From Chitinophaga costaii (GTDB lineage: Bacteria > Bacteroidota > Bacteroidia > Chitinophagales > Chitinophagaceae), in assembly GCF_900094705.1 (NCBI RefSeq), contig NZ_FMAR01000002.1, forward strand, positions 310,001 through 374,000: DNA of 64,000 bases, read 5' to 3'. This document shows, one piece after another, positions 27,052 to 36,704 of this stretch. Within the stretch, counting starts at the first letter, position 1; every line of letters begins with the position of its first letter. Under the pieces are notes generated by a model that ran no database searches, was not told where the DNA came from, and worked only from the letters and a program-made list of their open reading frames with translations. The position numbers were made by a program, and so were the translations under genes.

Positions 27052-27108
27052 TTTCTCTACCCATAGCCTGCATTTCTTACGAATAGGCATGGGTACAATA
27101 ACGATCGC

Positions 27109-29616
27109 ATGAAATTAAAACCTATGGGTGGTGTGTTGCTGGGCATTTTGCTGGTACAAACGGCCACTGCTCAACAAAATTATTTTATAGACGGCTATCA
27201 TGGCGGTTTTTACGGGCATTACCCGGACGACTATACGGCGTTTATAAATGAACAACTACAGGCGCATCCTGCCTGGAAGATCAACCTGGAACTGGAGCCG
27301 GTAACCTGGGATGCTGTGCAGCGCCGGGAGCCGGAAGCCTATGCCGTGTTTAAGCAAACGATGTCCAGGGAGGCCGCTAATGGACGTATAGAATATGTGA
27401 ACCCAAGTTATGGACAAAGCTATTTGTACACCGGCTCCGGCGAAAGCATGATCCGGCAGTTTAGCTATGGCATGCAGAAAATTAAAGCCCACTTCCCCGA
27501 AGCTACGTTTACCACCTATTCCAGCGAAGAACCCTGTTTTACCAGCGCATTACCCCAGGTATTGTTGTCCTTTGGTATCCATTATGCCGCGCTCAAAAAC
27601 CCCAACACCTGCTGGGGAGGTTATACGCGTGCTTTTGGCGGGGAGCTGGTGCAATGGCAGGGGCCAGATGGAAGCCAGGTACTAACCGTACCCCGTTATA
27701 GCAGTGAGCAACTGGAAAAAAAATCTACCTGGCAAACCACCGCCTGGAATAACAATGTCGGCTATATCCAGTCCGCCCTGGCCGCCGGTATTGCGCATCC
27801 GGTGGGTATGTGCCTGCAGGATGCGGGCTGGCGTAATGGACCCTGGTTGAAGGATCATGCACAATATGTTACCTGGCGGGAATACATCGGACACGTGGCC
27901 GACCACCGGAAGGCAACGGTATGGAAACTCAGCCAGGAAGACGTGTTGGTAAGCCTGGTGTGGGGAGCCCAGGCCCTGCAGCGTATTGCACAGCAGGTAC
28001 GTGCTGCAGAAAACAACATTGTGGCGGCAGAGAAATATGCTGCCATGCGCACCTTGCTAGAGCAGCAAGCGTGGCCCCAATATGCCCTGGACAGTGCCTG
28101 GAAAAACCTGCTGCTTTCTCAACACCACGATTGCTGGATAGTGCCGTACAATGGGCGTCCCGGCGATACCTGGATAGATAAAGTGCAGGCGTGGACGGAT
28201 AATACCCGGGCAGTGAGCCATGATATTTTACAACCGCCACCACTGGTCGCCGGACAGCAAATTCGCCTGGTAAACACCACGGTATTGCGCCGCGATGAGT
28301 GGGTAACCATCCCCTATTCCTCCCGCACCACGCTGGTGGTAACCGATGCGCAAGGTAAGCCAATACCCTCTTCCCGCAGTACTGATACTACCCTTGTCTT
28401 CCACGCACAAGTGCCCCCCATGGGTTTTACCACCTACCGGCTGGTGGAAGGACAGCCCCTGGGGAATACCGCCCATTTAAGCAGCCGCCTGCCCGATGGG
28501 AAATATAACATCCACACCGATTTATATCAGGTGGTGATAGACCCTGCAAAGGGTGGGATAATTACCAGTTTGGTAGACAAAAGAGCCGGATCGAAAGAAC
28601 TGGTGGATGCCGCCAGCAGCCGGGGTTTCAATGAAATGCGCGGATATTTTTACCATGACAGTGCCTGGCATTCCAGCATGGACACCGCTGCCACTGTAAC
28701 GGTGTTGGAAGACGGGGTAGGCAAAACAACGGTGCAGGTGAAGGGATTTATTGGCCCTCACCCTTTTACCCAACTAATTACACTCGCCAGCGGACAGCCC
28801 CGGATAGACCTACAGGTAACCATAGACTGGCAGGGCAATCCTGGCATCGGCGCTTATTCGCAGGATAAAGGTTATCAGGCAGAAAGCCCACAGAAAGCTT
28901 TCTACAACGATAGTTGCAAACTGCTGGTACTATTTCCGGCTAATCTGCAACAGCAACAGGTGCATAAAGACGCACCCTACGATGTTACCACCAGTCGTTT
29001 GTCTAACACCTTTTTCAACAGGTGGGACAGCATTAAAAACAACGTACTGCTGCACTGGGTGGATGTAACTGATGGCGCTGGCCGCGAAGGCCTGGCGGTG
29101 TTCAGCGATCATACCACCAGTTATGTGCATGGCGAGCATTACCCGCTGGGGTTCACGCTGCAATATAGTGGTAGGGCGCTGTGGGGCCGCAACTATACCA
29201 TCACCGGTCCTACCACGGTACATTATGCTTTGCTGCCCCACCAGGGCAACTGGGAACAGGGCGGCGTTGCTGCGGAAGAAACTAAATGGTGCGCCCCCTT
29301 GCAGGTAGTACCGGGCGATAGCAAGGCTACGTTTTCCCTGTTTTCTGTAACAGATACGCGCTGGCAATCGCCTGCCGTGATGATAGATGGTAAAGACCTG
29401 CTTATCCGCCTGTACAATGCAGCGGGCGACGATAGGCCGCAGGAAATACGGCTGAATGGCAAGGCTACGCAAGCCTTGCTGGAGCAACTGGATGGCCGCT
29501 TATTACAGTCGCTTAAAATAACAAACATTACCAATGGGGGATGCGTCGTGAAAGTGGCTATGCCGCGTTTCGGCATCCGTACGCTGCGATTTAAAAATGT
29601 AACCATCAACCGATAA
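27109..29616 (+). CDS. GH38-like alpha-mannosidase
   Basis: This is an 835-residue exported enzyme with a signal peptide ending at TATAQ. The N-terminal domain resembles GH38: INLELEPVTWD, TYSSEEPCF, VLLSFGIHYAALKNP and a late metal-ligand motif LSQHHDCW (His339-His340-Asp341). The first metal motif of classical GH38 (HxHxDxGW) is here DGYHGGFYGHYP. The C-terminal beta-sandwich parts contain the usual YQVVIDPAKGGIITSLVD. It should remove alpha-linked mannose from glycans in the periplasm. It sits among GH92 and SGNH genes, 14 bases before the next gene. The class is well supported; the exact linkage is not. Confidence 0.87.
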   Translation: MKLKPMGGVLLGILLVQTATAQQNYFIDGYHGGFYGHYPDDYTAFINEQLQAHPAWKINLELEPVTWDAVQRREPEAYAVFKQTMSREAANGRIEYVNPSYGQSYLYTGSGESMIRQFSYGMQKIKAHFPEATFTTYSSEEPCFTSALPQVLLSFGIHYAALKNPNTCWGGYTRAFGGELVQWQGPDGSQVLTVPRYSSEQLEKKSTWQTTAWNNNVGYIQSALAAGIAHPVGMCLQDAGWRNGPWLKDHAQYVTWREYIGHVADHRKATVWKLSQEDVLVSLVWGAQALQRIAQQVRAAENNIVAAEKYAAMRTLLEQQAWPQYALDSAWKNLLLSQHHDCWIVPYNGRPGDTWIDKVQAWTDNTRAVSHDILQPPPLVAGQQIRLVNTTVLRRDEWVTIPYSSRTTLVVTDAQGKPIPSSRSTDTTLVFHAQVPPMGFTTYRLVEGQPLGNTAHLSSRLPDGKYNIHTDLYQVVIDPAKGGIITSLVDKRAGSKELVDAASSRGFNEMRGYFYHDSAWHSSMDTAATVTVLEDGVGKTTVQVKGFIGPHPFTQLITLASGQPRIDLQVTIDWQGNPGIGAYSQDKGYQAESPQKAFYNDSCKLLVLFPANLQQQQVHKDAPYDVTTSRLSNTFFNRWDSIKNNVLLHWVDVTDGAGREGLAVFSDHTTSYVHGEHYPLGFTLQYSGRALWGRNYTITGPTTVHYALLPHQGNWEQGGVAAEETKWCAPLQVVPGDSKATFSLFSVTDTRWQSPAVMIDGKDLLIRLYNAAGDDRPQEIRLNGKATQALLEQLDGRLLQSLKITNITNGGCVVKVAMPRFGIRTLRFKNVTINR

Positions 29617-29629
29617 ACAAACATACGTT

Positions 29630-31012
29630 ATGAAGAAATTCTTGTATGCCATGGGCCTTATTGCTGCTACATTGCCGGCAAAGGCTCAGGCCCCGGTAAA
29701 ACCCTTCCAGTCAAATGACCGGGTGGTTTTCGTGGGCAATAGCATCACCGAAGCCGGTGCTTATGTATCCTATATTTACCTCTACTACATGACCCACTTC
29801 CCTGGTCGCCCGCTGGTCATCATGAATGCCGGCGTAGGAGGAGATCGCGCAGGCGATATTTACCGCCGGTTGGAATACGATGTGCTGGCCAAGCATCCCA
29901 ATGTGATTGTGCTGACATTCGGCATGAATGACACGGGATATTTTGAGTTTAATGGTGACAATGCAGCCGAGAAGACCAAAGAACGCATCGCCCTGTCGCA
30001 CACTGAATTCAATAAAATAGAGGCCCGCCTGTTACAGTTGCCCTCCGTCACCAAAATACTGATGGCCTCCTCGCCATACGACGAAACATCTAAGTTTAAT
30101 AACAACGTTTTTAAAGGAAAGCAAAAGGCCATGCTGGAAATAGCCAACTTCCAGGAAGCCGCTGCACAGGAGCATCACTGGGGCTTTGTAGACCTGCTGC
30201 GCCCACTCACTACGATCAACGAAAAGCTCCAGGAAAAAGATCCCAACTTTACCCTTATTGGTCCAGACCGCATACACCCGGGCAATGCCGGCCACCTTGT
30301 AATGGCGGCCCAGTTCCTTAAAGACCAGGGCCTGGCGGGCAAGCCCGTAGCCAATGTGCAGATAGACGCTGCTGCTGCCAAAGTGAAACAGGCAGAAAAC
30401 TGCCAGGTAAGCAAACTGGCCGTTACCAGCGGCAACCTGCATTTCACCTATCTGGCCCAATCGCTGCCCTTCCCGTTAGACACCGTATCGCGCATTTTTG
30501 GCAATAGCCAGAAACAGGTAGACGCCCTGCAATGGATACCTTTTACCGAAGAATTTAACCAGGAAATATTACAGGTACAGGGATTGGCCGATGGCGATTA
30601 TACCCTGAAGATGGATGGTCACGTAATAGGCCACTGGCCGGCAGCAGCATTTTCCCAGGGCATTAACCTGGCCTTGCAGCCGGAAACGCCGGAATACAAA
30701 CAGGCCCAATCTATCATGACGCTGAACATGCGCCGCGCAGAAATAGAAGCCCGCTTCCGTTCCTACGCCTGGATACAGGGCAACTACCTGGACAAAAGAG
30801 GCATGCGCATGCAGGACGATGCTGCCGCGCTGGATACCATTCGGCTGTATGCAAAAACCGATGGCTTCCTGCGCTTCCATTCCGGCAACTACGAAACCGC
30901 CCAATATAAAGAATTGCGCGACGTATGGCAGCAGGAAATTGATACGATTATAAAACTGGTTTATAAGCTGGACAAACCCGTTCCCCATCAAGTAGAGATT
31001 GTAAAAAATTAA
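29630..31012 (+). CDS. SGNH/GDSL hydrolase (probable carbohydrate esterase)
   Basis: This is a 460-residue exported esterase with signal peptide ending near AKAQ. All SGNH blocks are visible: block I VGNSITEAG with nucleophile Ser38, block II Gly in NAGVGGDRAGD, block III Asn in FGMNDTG, and block V DRIHPGNAGH with Asp213 and His216. The fold ends near residue 235, and the remaining 220 residues form an additional mostly helical domain of unknown role, seen in other Bacteroidota members. In this locus it probably removes acetyl or other acyl groups from the mannose glycan before the mannosidases act. It lies between the GH38 and GH92 genes with gaps of 13 and 4 bases. Confidence 0.92.
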   Translation: MKKFLYAMGLIAATLPAKAQAPVKPFQSNDRVVFVGNSITEAGAYVSYIYLYYMTHFPGRPLVIMNAGVGGDRAGDIYRRLEYDVLAKHPNVIVLTFGMNDTGYFEFNGDNAAEKTKERIALSHTEFNKIEARLLQLPSVTKILMASSPYDETSKFNNNVFKGKQKAMLEIANFQEAAAQEHHWGFVDLLRPLTTINEKLQEKDPNFTLIGPDRIHPGNAGHLVMAAQFLKDQGLAGKPVANVQIDAAAAKVKQAENCQVSKLAVTSGNLHFTYLAQSLPFPLDTVSRIFGNSQKQVDALQWIPFTEEFNQEILQVQGLADGDYTLKMDGHVIGHWPAAAFSQGINLALQPETPEYKQAQSIMTLNMRRAEIEARFRSYAWIQGNYLDKRGMRMQDDAAALDTIRLYAKTDGFLRFHSGNYETAQYKELRDVWQQEIDTIIKLVYKLDKPVPHQVEIVKN

Positions 31013-31016
31013 GGAA

Positions 31017-33341
31017 GTGAGAAAAAATTGTATTGTTAGCATAGCGCTATGGCTGGCCTTTCCTGCCATAGCGTTTACACAGGTACCGGACAAAACGCCC
31101 GCAGCTTATGTAAATCCCTTCATTGGCGCCAGCACCAGCGTGGGTGCGGCAGGTATCTATCATGGCCTGGGCAAAACATTTCCCGGCGCCGCCACCCCAT
31201 TTGGCATGGTGCAGCTTAGCCCCAACACCATTACCGGCGGCGACAACGGCTCCGGATATAGTGACGAACATAAAACCATTGAAGGTTTTGCCTTCACCCA
31301 AATGAGCGGGGTAGGTTGGGGAGGCGATCTGGGTAATTTCCTGGTGATGCCCACTACCGGCCCTTTGCAAACGGCCAGCGGTCCGATAGACCACCCCGAG
31401 CAAGGCTACCGTTCTACCTACGCCAAAGACCAGGAGCATGCTTCAGCGGGCTACTACAGCGTACAGCTTACCGAACAGCCTATTAAAGCCGAAATGACGG
31501 CTGCCCCTCACAGCGGCATCATGCGCTTTACCTTCCCGGAAAATGCACAGTCCCGCATTCAGATAGACCTGGCGCGCCGCGTGGGCGGCACTGCTACCTG
31601 GGAGGAGGTGAAGGTGGTAGACGATCATACGATAGCCGGCTACATGCGCTGTACGCCCGATGGCGGCGGATGGGGCGATGGTGTGGGCAAGGCAGACTAC
31701 ACCGTATATTTCTATGCGCAATTCAGCAAACCACTCCGGCACTTCGGAGTATGGAGCGCCGATATTCCGGACACCTGGGGCCGCAAACTGGAAGATGTAA
31801 CCAGTGAGCGCTATCAGCAGCAGGTGGCCAAAGCGGCTGTATTGCCGGGACTACGCGCCAAAGCGGGCAAGCACCTGGGCTTTTACACCGAATTTGCCAC
31901 CACCAGCCAGGAAACGGTGATGCTAAAGGCAGGTATATCCTTCGTGAGCATTGCCGGCGCAAAGGCCAATCTAAAGGCAGAGATCCGCAACTGGGATTTT
32001 GAAAAGGTACAACAAGCGGCCAGTAAACTATGGAACAATGCATTGGGTAAAATGAAGGTAACCGGTGGTACGGAGGAAGAGAAAACCGTGTTCTACACGG
32101 CCCTGTACCATAGCATGATAGACCCACGCATGTTTTCCGACGTAACCGGTCAATATCCCGGGGGGGATGGAAAAGTGCATCAGCAGGTGGGCTTCCGGAA
32201 ACGCACGGTGTTCAGCGGCTGGGATGTATTTCGCAGCCAGTTTCCCTTGCAGACCATCATCAATCCTTCGGTGGTAAATGATATGATAAATTCCCTGGTA
32301 ACCCTGGCCAGTGAAAGTGGGCAGCATTATTTAGAACGCTGGGAATTGCTAAATGCCTATAGCGGCTGTATGATCGGTAACCCCGGTATTTCCGTGATCA
32401 CCGATGCATACGCCAAAGGCATCCGCAATTTTGATGCGCAGCAGGCCTATACCTTTGCGCGCAATACCGCAGAGAAATTTAACAACGGCCCACAAGGCTA
32501 TAGCAGCGGCGGGTTAAGTATATCCCTGACATTGGAATATGCCTATGCCAACTGGTGCCTTGGCCAGTTGGCCCACCTGCTGAACAAGGCAGACGATGCT
32601 GCCCGCTACACGTCACGGGGCGGCGAGTATAGAAATGTATATGACCCAACGGTAGGCTGGTTTCGCCCGCGCAATGCGGATGGAAGCTGGCAGGCCTGGC
32701 CCAAGGAAGGCCGCATGTTGCAAGGATACGGCACCATTGAAACAAATCCTTACCAACAGGGCTGGTTTGTACCCCAGGATGTACCGGGCATGGTGGCGCT
32801 CATGGGCGGAAAAGAAAAAGTACTGGCAGACCTGGATACCTTCTTCGCAAAGGTGCCTGAAAATATGATGTGGAACAATTATTACAACCATGCCAACGAA
32901 CCGGTACACCACGTACCCTTTCTTTTCAACGAGCTAGGCTCGCCCTGGCTTACCCAAAAATGGACCCGTGCCATTTGCACCCGCGCTTATCACAACTCTG
33001 TAGAAGGCCTGGTGGGTAATGAAGACGTAGGGCAGATGTCTGCCTGGTACGTGCTGGCTGCCAGTGGCCTGCACCCCCTCTGCCCTGGCAGTACCCAGTA
33101 TGAGATTACCAGCCCGGTATTCAGCAGCATAACCTTTACCCTGGATCCGGTTTATGCGCAGGGAAAACAATTTACCGTCGTGGCCCGTAACAACAGTGCT
33201 GAAAATGTGTACATTCAACATGCCTGGCTGAATGGGCAGCCCTATACGCACAGTTATCTTGAGCATGCCGATATTATGAAGGGCGGGAAGCTGGAACTGG
33301 AAATGGGTCCCCTGCCGGCAAAAGATTGGGGCATCCGGTAA
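31017..33341 (+). CDS. GH92 alpha-mannosidase
   Basis: This is a 774-residue exported, calcium-dependent exo-alpha-mannosidase. It begins with GTG, 4 bases after the previous stop; the signal peptide ends near AFTQ. The N-terminal domain shows YVNPFIGAST, TPFGMVQLSPN and GFAFTQMSGVGWGG. The barrel shows VFSGWDVFRSQFPL, GNPGISVITDAY and the catalytic-site segment GNEDVGQMSAWYV (Asn668-Glu669-Asp670 region). Length is normal for the family. GH92 enzymes trim alpha-1,2/1,3/1,4/1,6 mannose; which one applies cannot be read here. It ends the first half of the locus before a hairpin. Confidence 0.96.
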   Translation: MRKNCIVSIALWLAFPAIAFTQVPDKTPAAYVNPFIGASTSVGAAGIYHGLGKTFPGAATPFGMVQLSPNTITGGDNGSGYSDEHKTIEGFAFTQMSGVGWGGDLGNFLVMPTTGPLQTASGPIDHPEQGYRSTYAKDQEHASAGYYSVQLTEQPIKAEMTAAPHSGIMRFTFPENAQSRIQIDLARRVGGTATWEEVKVVDDHTIAGYMRCTPDGGGWGDGVGKADYTVYFYAQFSKPLRHFGVWSADIPDTWGRKLEDVTSERYQQQVAKAAVLPGLRAKAGKHLGFYTEFATTSQETVMLKAGISFVSIAGAKANLKAEIRNWDFEKVQQAASKLWNNALGKMKVTGGTEEEKTVFYTALYHSMIDPRMFSDVTGQYPGGDGKVHQQVGFRKRTVFSGWDVFRSQFPLQTIINPSVVNDMINSLVTLASESGQHYLERWELLNAYSGCMIGNPGISVITDAYAKGIRNFDAQQAYTFARNTAEKFNNGPQGYSSGGLSISLTLEYAYANWCLGQLAHLLNKADDAARYTSRGGEYRNVYDPTVGWFRPRNADGSWQAWPKEGRMLQGYGTIETNPYQQGWFVPQDVPGMVALMGGKEKVLADLDTFFAKVPENMMWNNYYNHANEPVHHVPFLFNELGSPWLTQKWTRAICTRAYHNSVEGLVGNEDVGQMSAWYVLAASGLHPLCPGSTQYEITSPVFSSITFTLDPVYAQGKQFTVVARNNSAENVYIQHAWLNGQPYTHSYLEHADIMKGGKLELEMGPLPAKDWGIR

Positions 33342-33438
33342 AAAAAATTGAAAAGTGAATGGCGGTATTGGTTTACTGAGGTGACATTAGTCTAGAATAG
33401 CCAGACTGCTGAAAAGTAGTCCCTGATACCGTAGAAGC

Positions 33439-33464
33439 GCCGCCAAAAACTTGTTTTTGGCGGC
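33439..33464. terminator. Symmetrical hairpin between the enzyme and transporter halves of the locus
   Basis: A perfect eleven-pair stem (GCCGCCAAAAA / TTTTTGGCGGC) encloses CTTG, 98 bases after the GH92 stop and 74 bases before the SusD start. The T-run forms part of the stem, so it could end transcription or stabilise the 3' end of the GH transcript. Confidence 0.65.
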
Positions 33465-33537
33465 ATCATCATATATTCCCGTTATTAATTTAACATTTTA
33501 TCACCAGAGCGCGATGCTCTCCCACGTACCACACGTT

Positions 33538-35241
33538 ATGAATTTAAAATGTATGCTTCCCGTAAGTTTGGGGCTGGGGATACTGCTGATGGGTGCCTGC
33601 AGTAAGAAAAACTTCCTGGACCAGACTGAGACTACTGACCTCAATGAGCAGACGGTATTCTCCGACAGTGCCCGTACTGTGGAATTTCTGAACAATATTT
33701 ACGTTGACATTGGTTTTTCCGAAAACGTTACCCGTTTTGGGAATGGGGGCCTGGATGCAGCCAGCGACGAATCTGAACCCCAGAAATCGGCGTCCGTGAC
33801 CACCTCTGTGCAATTTGCCACCGGCACTGTAAACCCGGCCATTATTACTGGCGACGCCTGGAATACTTGTTATGCAGACGTGCGCCGGGTAAACGTATTA
33901 CTTAAAAATTTGCCCAAAGCGCCCCTGCCTTCTTATATCCGCAATGCCATGGCGGGGGAAGCTCATTTCCTGCGCGCCTGGTATTACGCCACGCTGCTCA
34001 AACATTATGGCGGTGTGCCAATAGTGGGCGATACCATTTATAGCGAAACAGATAAGATATCCGCCGTGCGCAATACATACAAAGAATGTGTGGATTATAT
34101 CCTGTCTGAATGCGATCTTGCCTATGGTGCCCTTCCCTTAACACGGGTGCGGGAAGATTATGGCCGCGCCAGCGGCGGCGCTGCACTGGGGCTGAAATCA
34201 AGGGTACTGCTGTATGCCGCCAGCCCGCTTTTTAACGGGGGCAACATTGATCCGCAAAATCCGCTCACCGGTTATACCGATAACGATCCTGAACGCTGGA
34301 AACTGGCGGCAGATGCAGCCAAGGCGGTGATGGACGCCAACGTTTATTCCTTATACGAAGACAATACTACTGCACCGGGTTATGGTTTTTACTATGTATT
34401 TACCCAACGGGTGAATACCGAATACCTGCTGGCTAAAATGCAGTCAGCCAACAAAGAGTTGGAAGCCGCCTGGCAACCGCCATCCCGCAACGGGGGCACC
34501 GGTGGATTCCCTTACCAGGAAACCGTTGATGCTTTTGGCATGGCCAATGGGTTGCCCATCACCGATCCTGCCTCCGGCTACGATCCGCAAAATCCTTATG
34601 CTGGCCGCGATCCGCGTTTTGCTTATTCCATTATCCGCGATCAGACCCTGCTCATTCAAAATAACAACCTCAAAGAAGCCGTCAATATTTACCTCACCGC
34701 AGATGGTAAAGCCTCCAGCCAGGATGCCGTACACGCCGGTACGCCCACGGGTTATTATACCAACAAAATGCTGGATGCCAACATTGCGGCTAACAATATC
34801 CACAACTCTGCGCGTTGTTTTCCTCTGATACGTTATGCAGAGATCCTGCTCAATTTTGCAGAGGCCACCAATGAACACGACGGCCCGGAGCAAGCTGTGT
34901 ACGATGCTATAAACCTGGTACGCAGGCGCGCAGGACTATCGCCATACGAGCTGCCGGAAGGCCTTAGCAAAGACGACATGCGCAAAGCCATACAGGCAGA
35001 AAGGCGCGTGGAGCTGGCCTTTGAAGGCCACCGTTTCTGGGACGTAAGAAGATGGAAGATAGCCGGCACCACAGAAGGCTTGCAGATGAACGGTATGGAA
35101 GTAAGAAGGGACGGCAATAATGTAACCTATACCATCTTCCCCGTGCGCAAACATAATTTCCGCGATGCCATGTACTTCTGGGCCATCCCACAAAGCGAAA
35201 CGGCTAAGTCGCCCGAACTGAAACAAAATCCTTCCTGGTAA
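33538..35241 (+). CDS. SusD/RagB-family glycan-binding lipoprotein
   Basis: This is 567 residues from the ATG at 33538. The frame is open from 33451, but 33538 gives a proper lipoprotein signal with lipobox GAC (Cys21). SusD landmarks are GEAHFLRAWYYATLLKHYGGVPIVGD, LKSRVLLYAASPLFNG, RYAEILLNFAEA and the closing ERRVELAFEGHRFWDVRRWK. It should bind glycan at the cell surface. There is no SusC gene directly before it; it is followed by DUF5004 and DUF4961 lipoproteins, and the nearest SusC starts at 36705. It is similar to the second SusD at 39811, suggesting an old duplication. Confidence 0.93.
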   Translation: MNLKCMLPVSLGLGILLMGACSKKNFLDQTETTDLNEQTVFSDSARTVEFLNNIYVDIGFSENVTRFGNGGLDAASDESEPQKSASVTTSVQFATGTVNPAIITGDAWNTCYADVRRVNVLLKNLPKAPLPSYIRNAMAGEAHFLRAWYYATLLKHYGGVPIVGDTIYSETDKISAVRNTYKECVDYILSECDLAYGALPLTRVREDYGRASGGAALGLKSRVLLYAASPLFNGGNIDPQNPLTGYTDNDPERWKLAADAAKAVMDANVYSLYEDNTTAPGYGFYYVFTQRVNTEYLLAKMQSANKELEAAWQPPSRNGGTGGFPYQETVDAFGMANGLPITDPASGYDPQNPYAGRDPRFAYSIIRDQTLLIQNNNLKEAVNIYLTADGKASSQDAVHAGTPTGYYTNKMLDANIAANNIHNSARCFPLIRYAEILLNFAEATNEHDGPEQAVYDAINLVRRRAGLSPYELPEGLSKDDMRKAIQAERRVELAFEGHRFWDVRRWKIAGTTEGLQMNGMEVRRDGNNVTYTIFPVRKHNFRDAMYFWAIPQSETAKSPELKQNPSW

Positions 35242-35251
35242 AAGCTATAGC

Positions 35252-35698
35252 ATGACAACCAAAAATTTATTCCACCGTGCGGGTCATCTCTGCATTGTAC
35301 TGTTACTGATGCTGGCTGGCAGTTGTAAACAAAGTGAAGTAGTGGTAGCAGAAGCGCAGAAAGATATCTCTGGTGATTGGCGCATTAGCAAAGCAGTGCG
35401 CAATGGTATTGACATTACCACCCTGGCCGATTTTTCTCAATTCCGCATACACTTCACAGCAGACAATAAATACAGCCTGGAAAATCCGCTGCCCTTTGTG
35501 GTGAGCAAAGATGGCAGTTATTCCTTAGACGATCCGGCCTATCCCTTCCGCCTCACTTTCACGCCCACGGGCGATAGTGCTGTATCCACCACCTTTAATT
35601 ACCCGGTGGTGAATGGGGCGAGAACCATCGTCTTTTCTTTCAGCCCCGGCTGCTCGTCAAACACTTATCTGTACACGCTGCAACGGGTGCAGCCTTAA
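35252..35698 (+). CDS. DUF5004 (lipocalin-like) lipoprotein
   Basis: This is a 148-residue lipoprotein with a lipobox ending AGSC (Cys25). The mature part resembles a small lipocalin-like beta-barrel: ISGDWRISKAVRNGIDIT, FRIHFTADNKYSLENP and a final YTLQRV. Members of DUF5004 follow SusD genes in mannose-glycan loci and may help with glycan binding. There is no enzyme motif. It lies 10 bases after SusD. Confidence 0.83.
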   Translation: MTTKNLFHRAGHLCIVLLLMLAGSCKQSEVVVAEAQKDISGDWRISKAVRNGIDITTLADFSQFRIHFTADNKYSLENPLPFVVSKDGSYSLDDPAYPFRLTFTPTGDSAVSTTFNYPVVNGARTIVFSFSPGCSSNTYLYTLQRVQP

Positions 35699-35715
35699 AC
35701 CTTTTATTCCACGAT

Positions 35716-36681
35716 ATGAAAAGATATAGCTACTGTTTGCTACTGCTGGCCGTATTGGCAATTGCAGGTTGCGTGTTCCTCGATGGGGTAGACCAACCTG
35801 CCTCCGTTAAGGCCGGAGAAGACTTTACCATAGTGATGCACAACCGGCTGGATGTGGCCGATGGCGGACGTTCCAACGAGCGCCTCATCATTGCCTTCCT
35901 GGCACCTAAAAGCTGGGCCGCCGCTGCTCATACCAGCGTCACCTTCACCACCACCACCTATGGCAATGGCAAAATGGTGCCTGTACCCGCTACGGTGTTG
36001 GCCAACACTGGCCTGAACTGGCCGGCTGCTCTCAAAACCCGTTTCGGTATGGGTGGCAACTACATGGTAGACGACCTGGAATGGGTAGTTTTCTGGACGG
36101 AGCAAACCTACAATGTACCACAGGGGGTGAAAGATAAAATAGACGTGACCATCGTTACCACGGCAGGACCAGAAAACACCCAGTTTAAAACTGGTTATTT
36201 CCTGGGTACCAGCAGCGAAGGCCTGAGCGATCTCTTTGGTACCAATAATGTGTACAAATCGCTCTTCAAAGACTGCTTCCAGGTAACAGATGGGGAGGGC
36301 GACCTGATAGATTTCTGCAACCCGCAGATTGCCGCCGTTACGCCGGGACAGGCCACAGATAATGATATGCTTACCATCAGTTTCGACCCCGATGTGGTGT
36401 CCACTGCGCTCAGTACCGTAGGCAGCATTTATCTATGTGCCAAAGCCTATACCAGTGATGGCCAGGTGCTGGACGCCTGTGCCTCCACCGCTGCCACGCA
36501 ACTATTGGCCTACACGGGGAATAAGTCGGCCATTACCTTATGGCCAAGAGGATTCTTTCATGTTGCCGATGGTCAGACACTGACTAAGATCGAATACTAT
36601 TTCACAGACGCCACCGGCAGCATCAAGGTGGGATATGGCAATACCGCCAGTCCTTTTGTCTACACCTTTAAATGCCAATAA
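35716..36681 (+). CDS. DUF4961-family surface lipoprotein
   Basis: This is a 321-residue lipoprotein with lipobox IAGC (Cys19). The sequence is beta-rich, with VKAGEDFTIVMHNRL and VVFWTEQTYNVPQGVKDKI as family-like segments, and a second part after residue 200 starting DLIDFCNPQIAAVTP. DUF4961 is a frequent partner of SusD and DUF5004 in Bacteroidota mannan and N-glycan loci and is taken to be a surface glycan-binding protein; no catalysis is known to me. It lies 17 bases after DUF5004. Confidence 0.85.
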   Translation: MKRYSYCLLLLAVLAIAGCVFLDGVDQPASVKAGEDFTIVMHNRLDVADGGRSNERLIIAFLAPKSWAAAAHTSVTFTTTTYGNGKMVPVPATVLANTGLNWPAALKTRFGMGGNYMVDDLEWVVFWTEQTYNVPQGVKDKIDVTIVTTAGPENTQFKTGYFLGTSSEGLSDLFGTNNVYKSLFKDCFQVTDGEGDLIDFCNPQIAAVTPGQATDNDMLTISFDPDVVSTALSTVGSIYLCAKAYTSDGQVLDACASTAATQLLAYTGNKSAITLWPRGFFHVADGQTLTKIEYYFTDATGSIKVGYGNTASPFVYTFKCQ

Positions 36682-36704
36682 TTCCCGTTATAAAAACAGA
36701 TACA

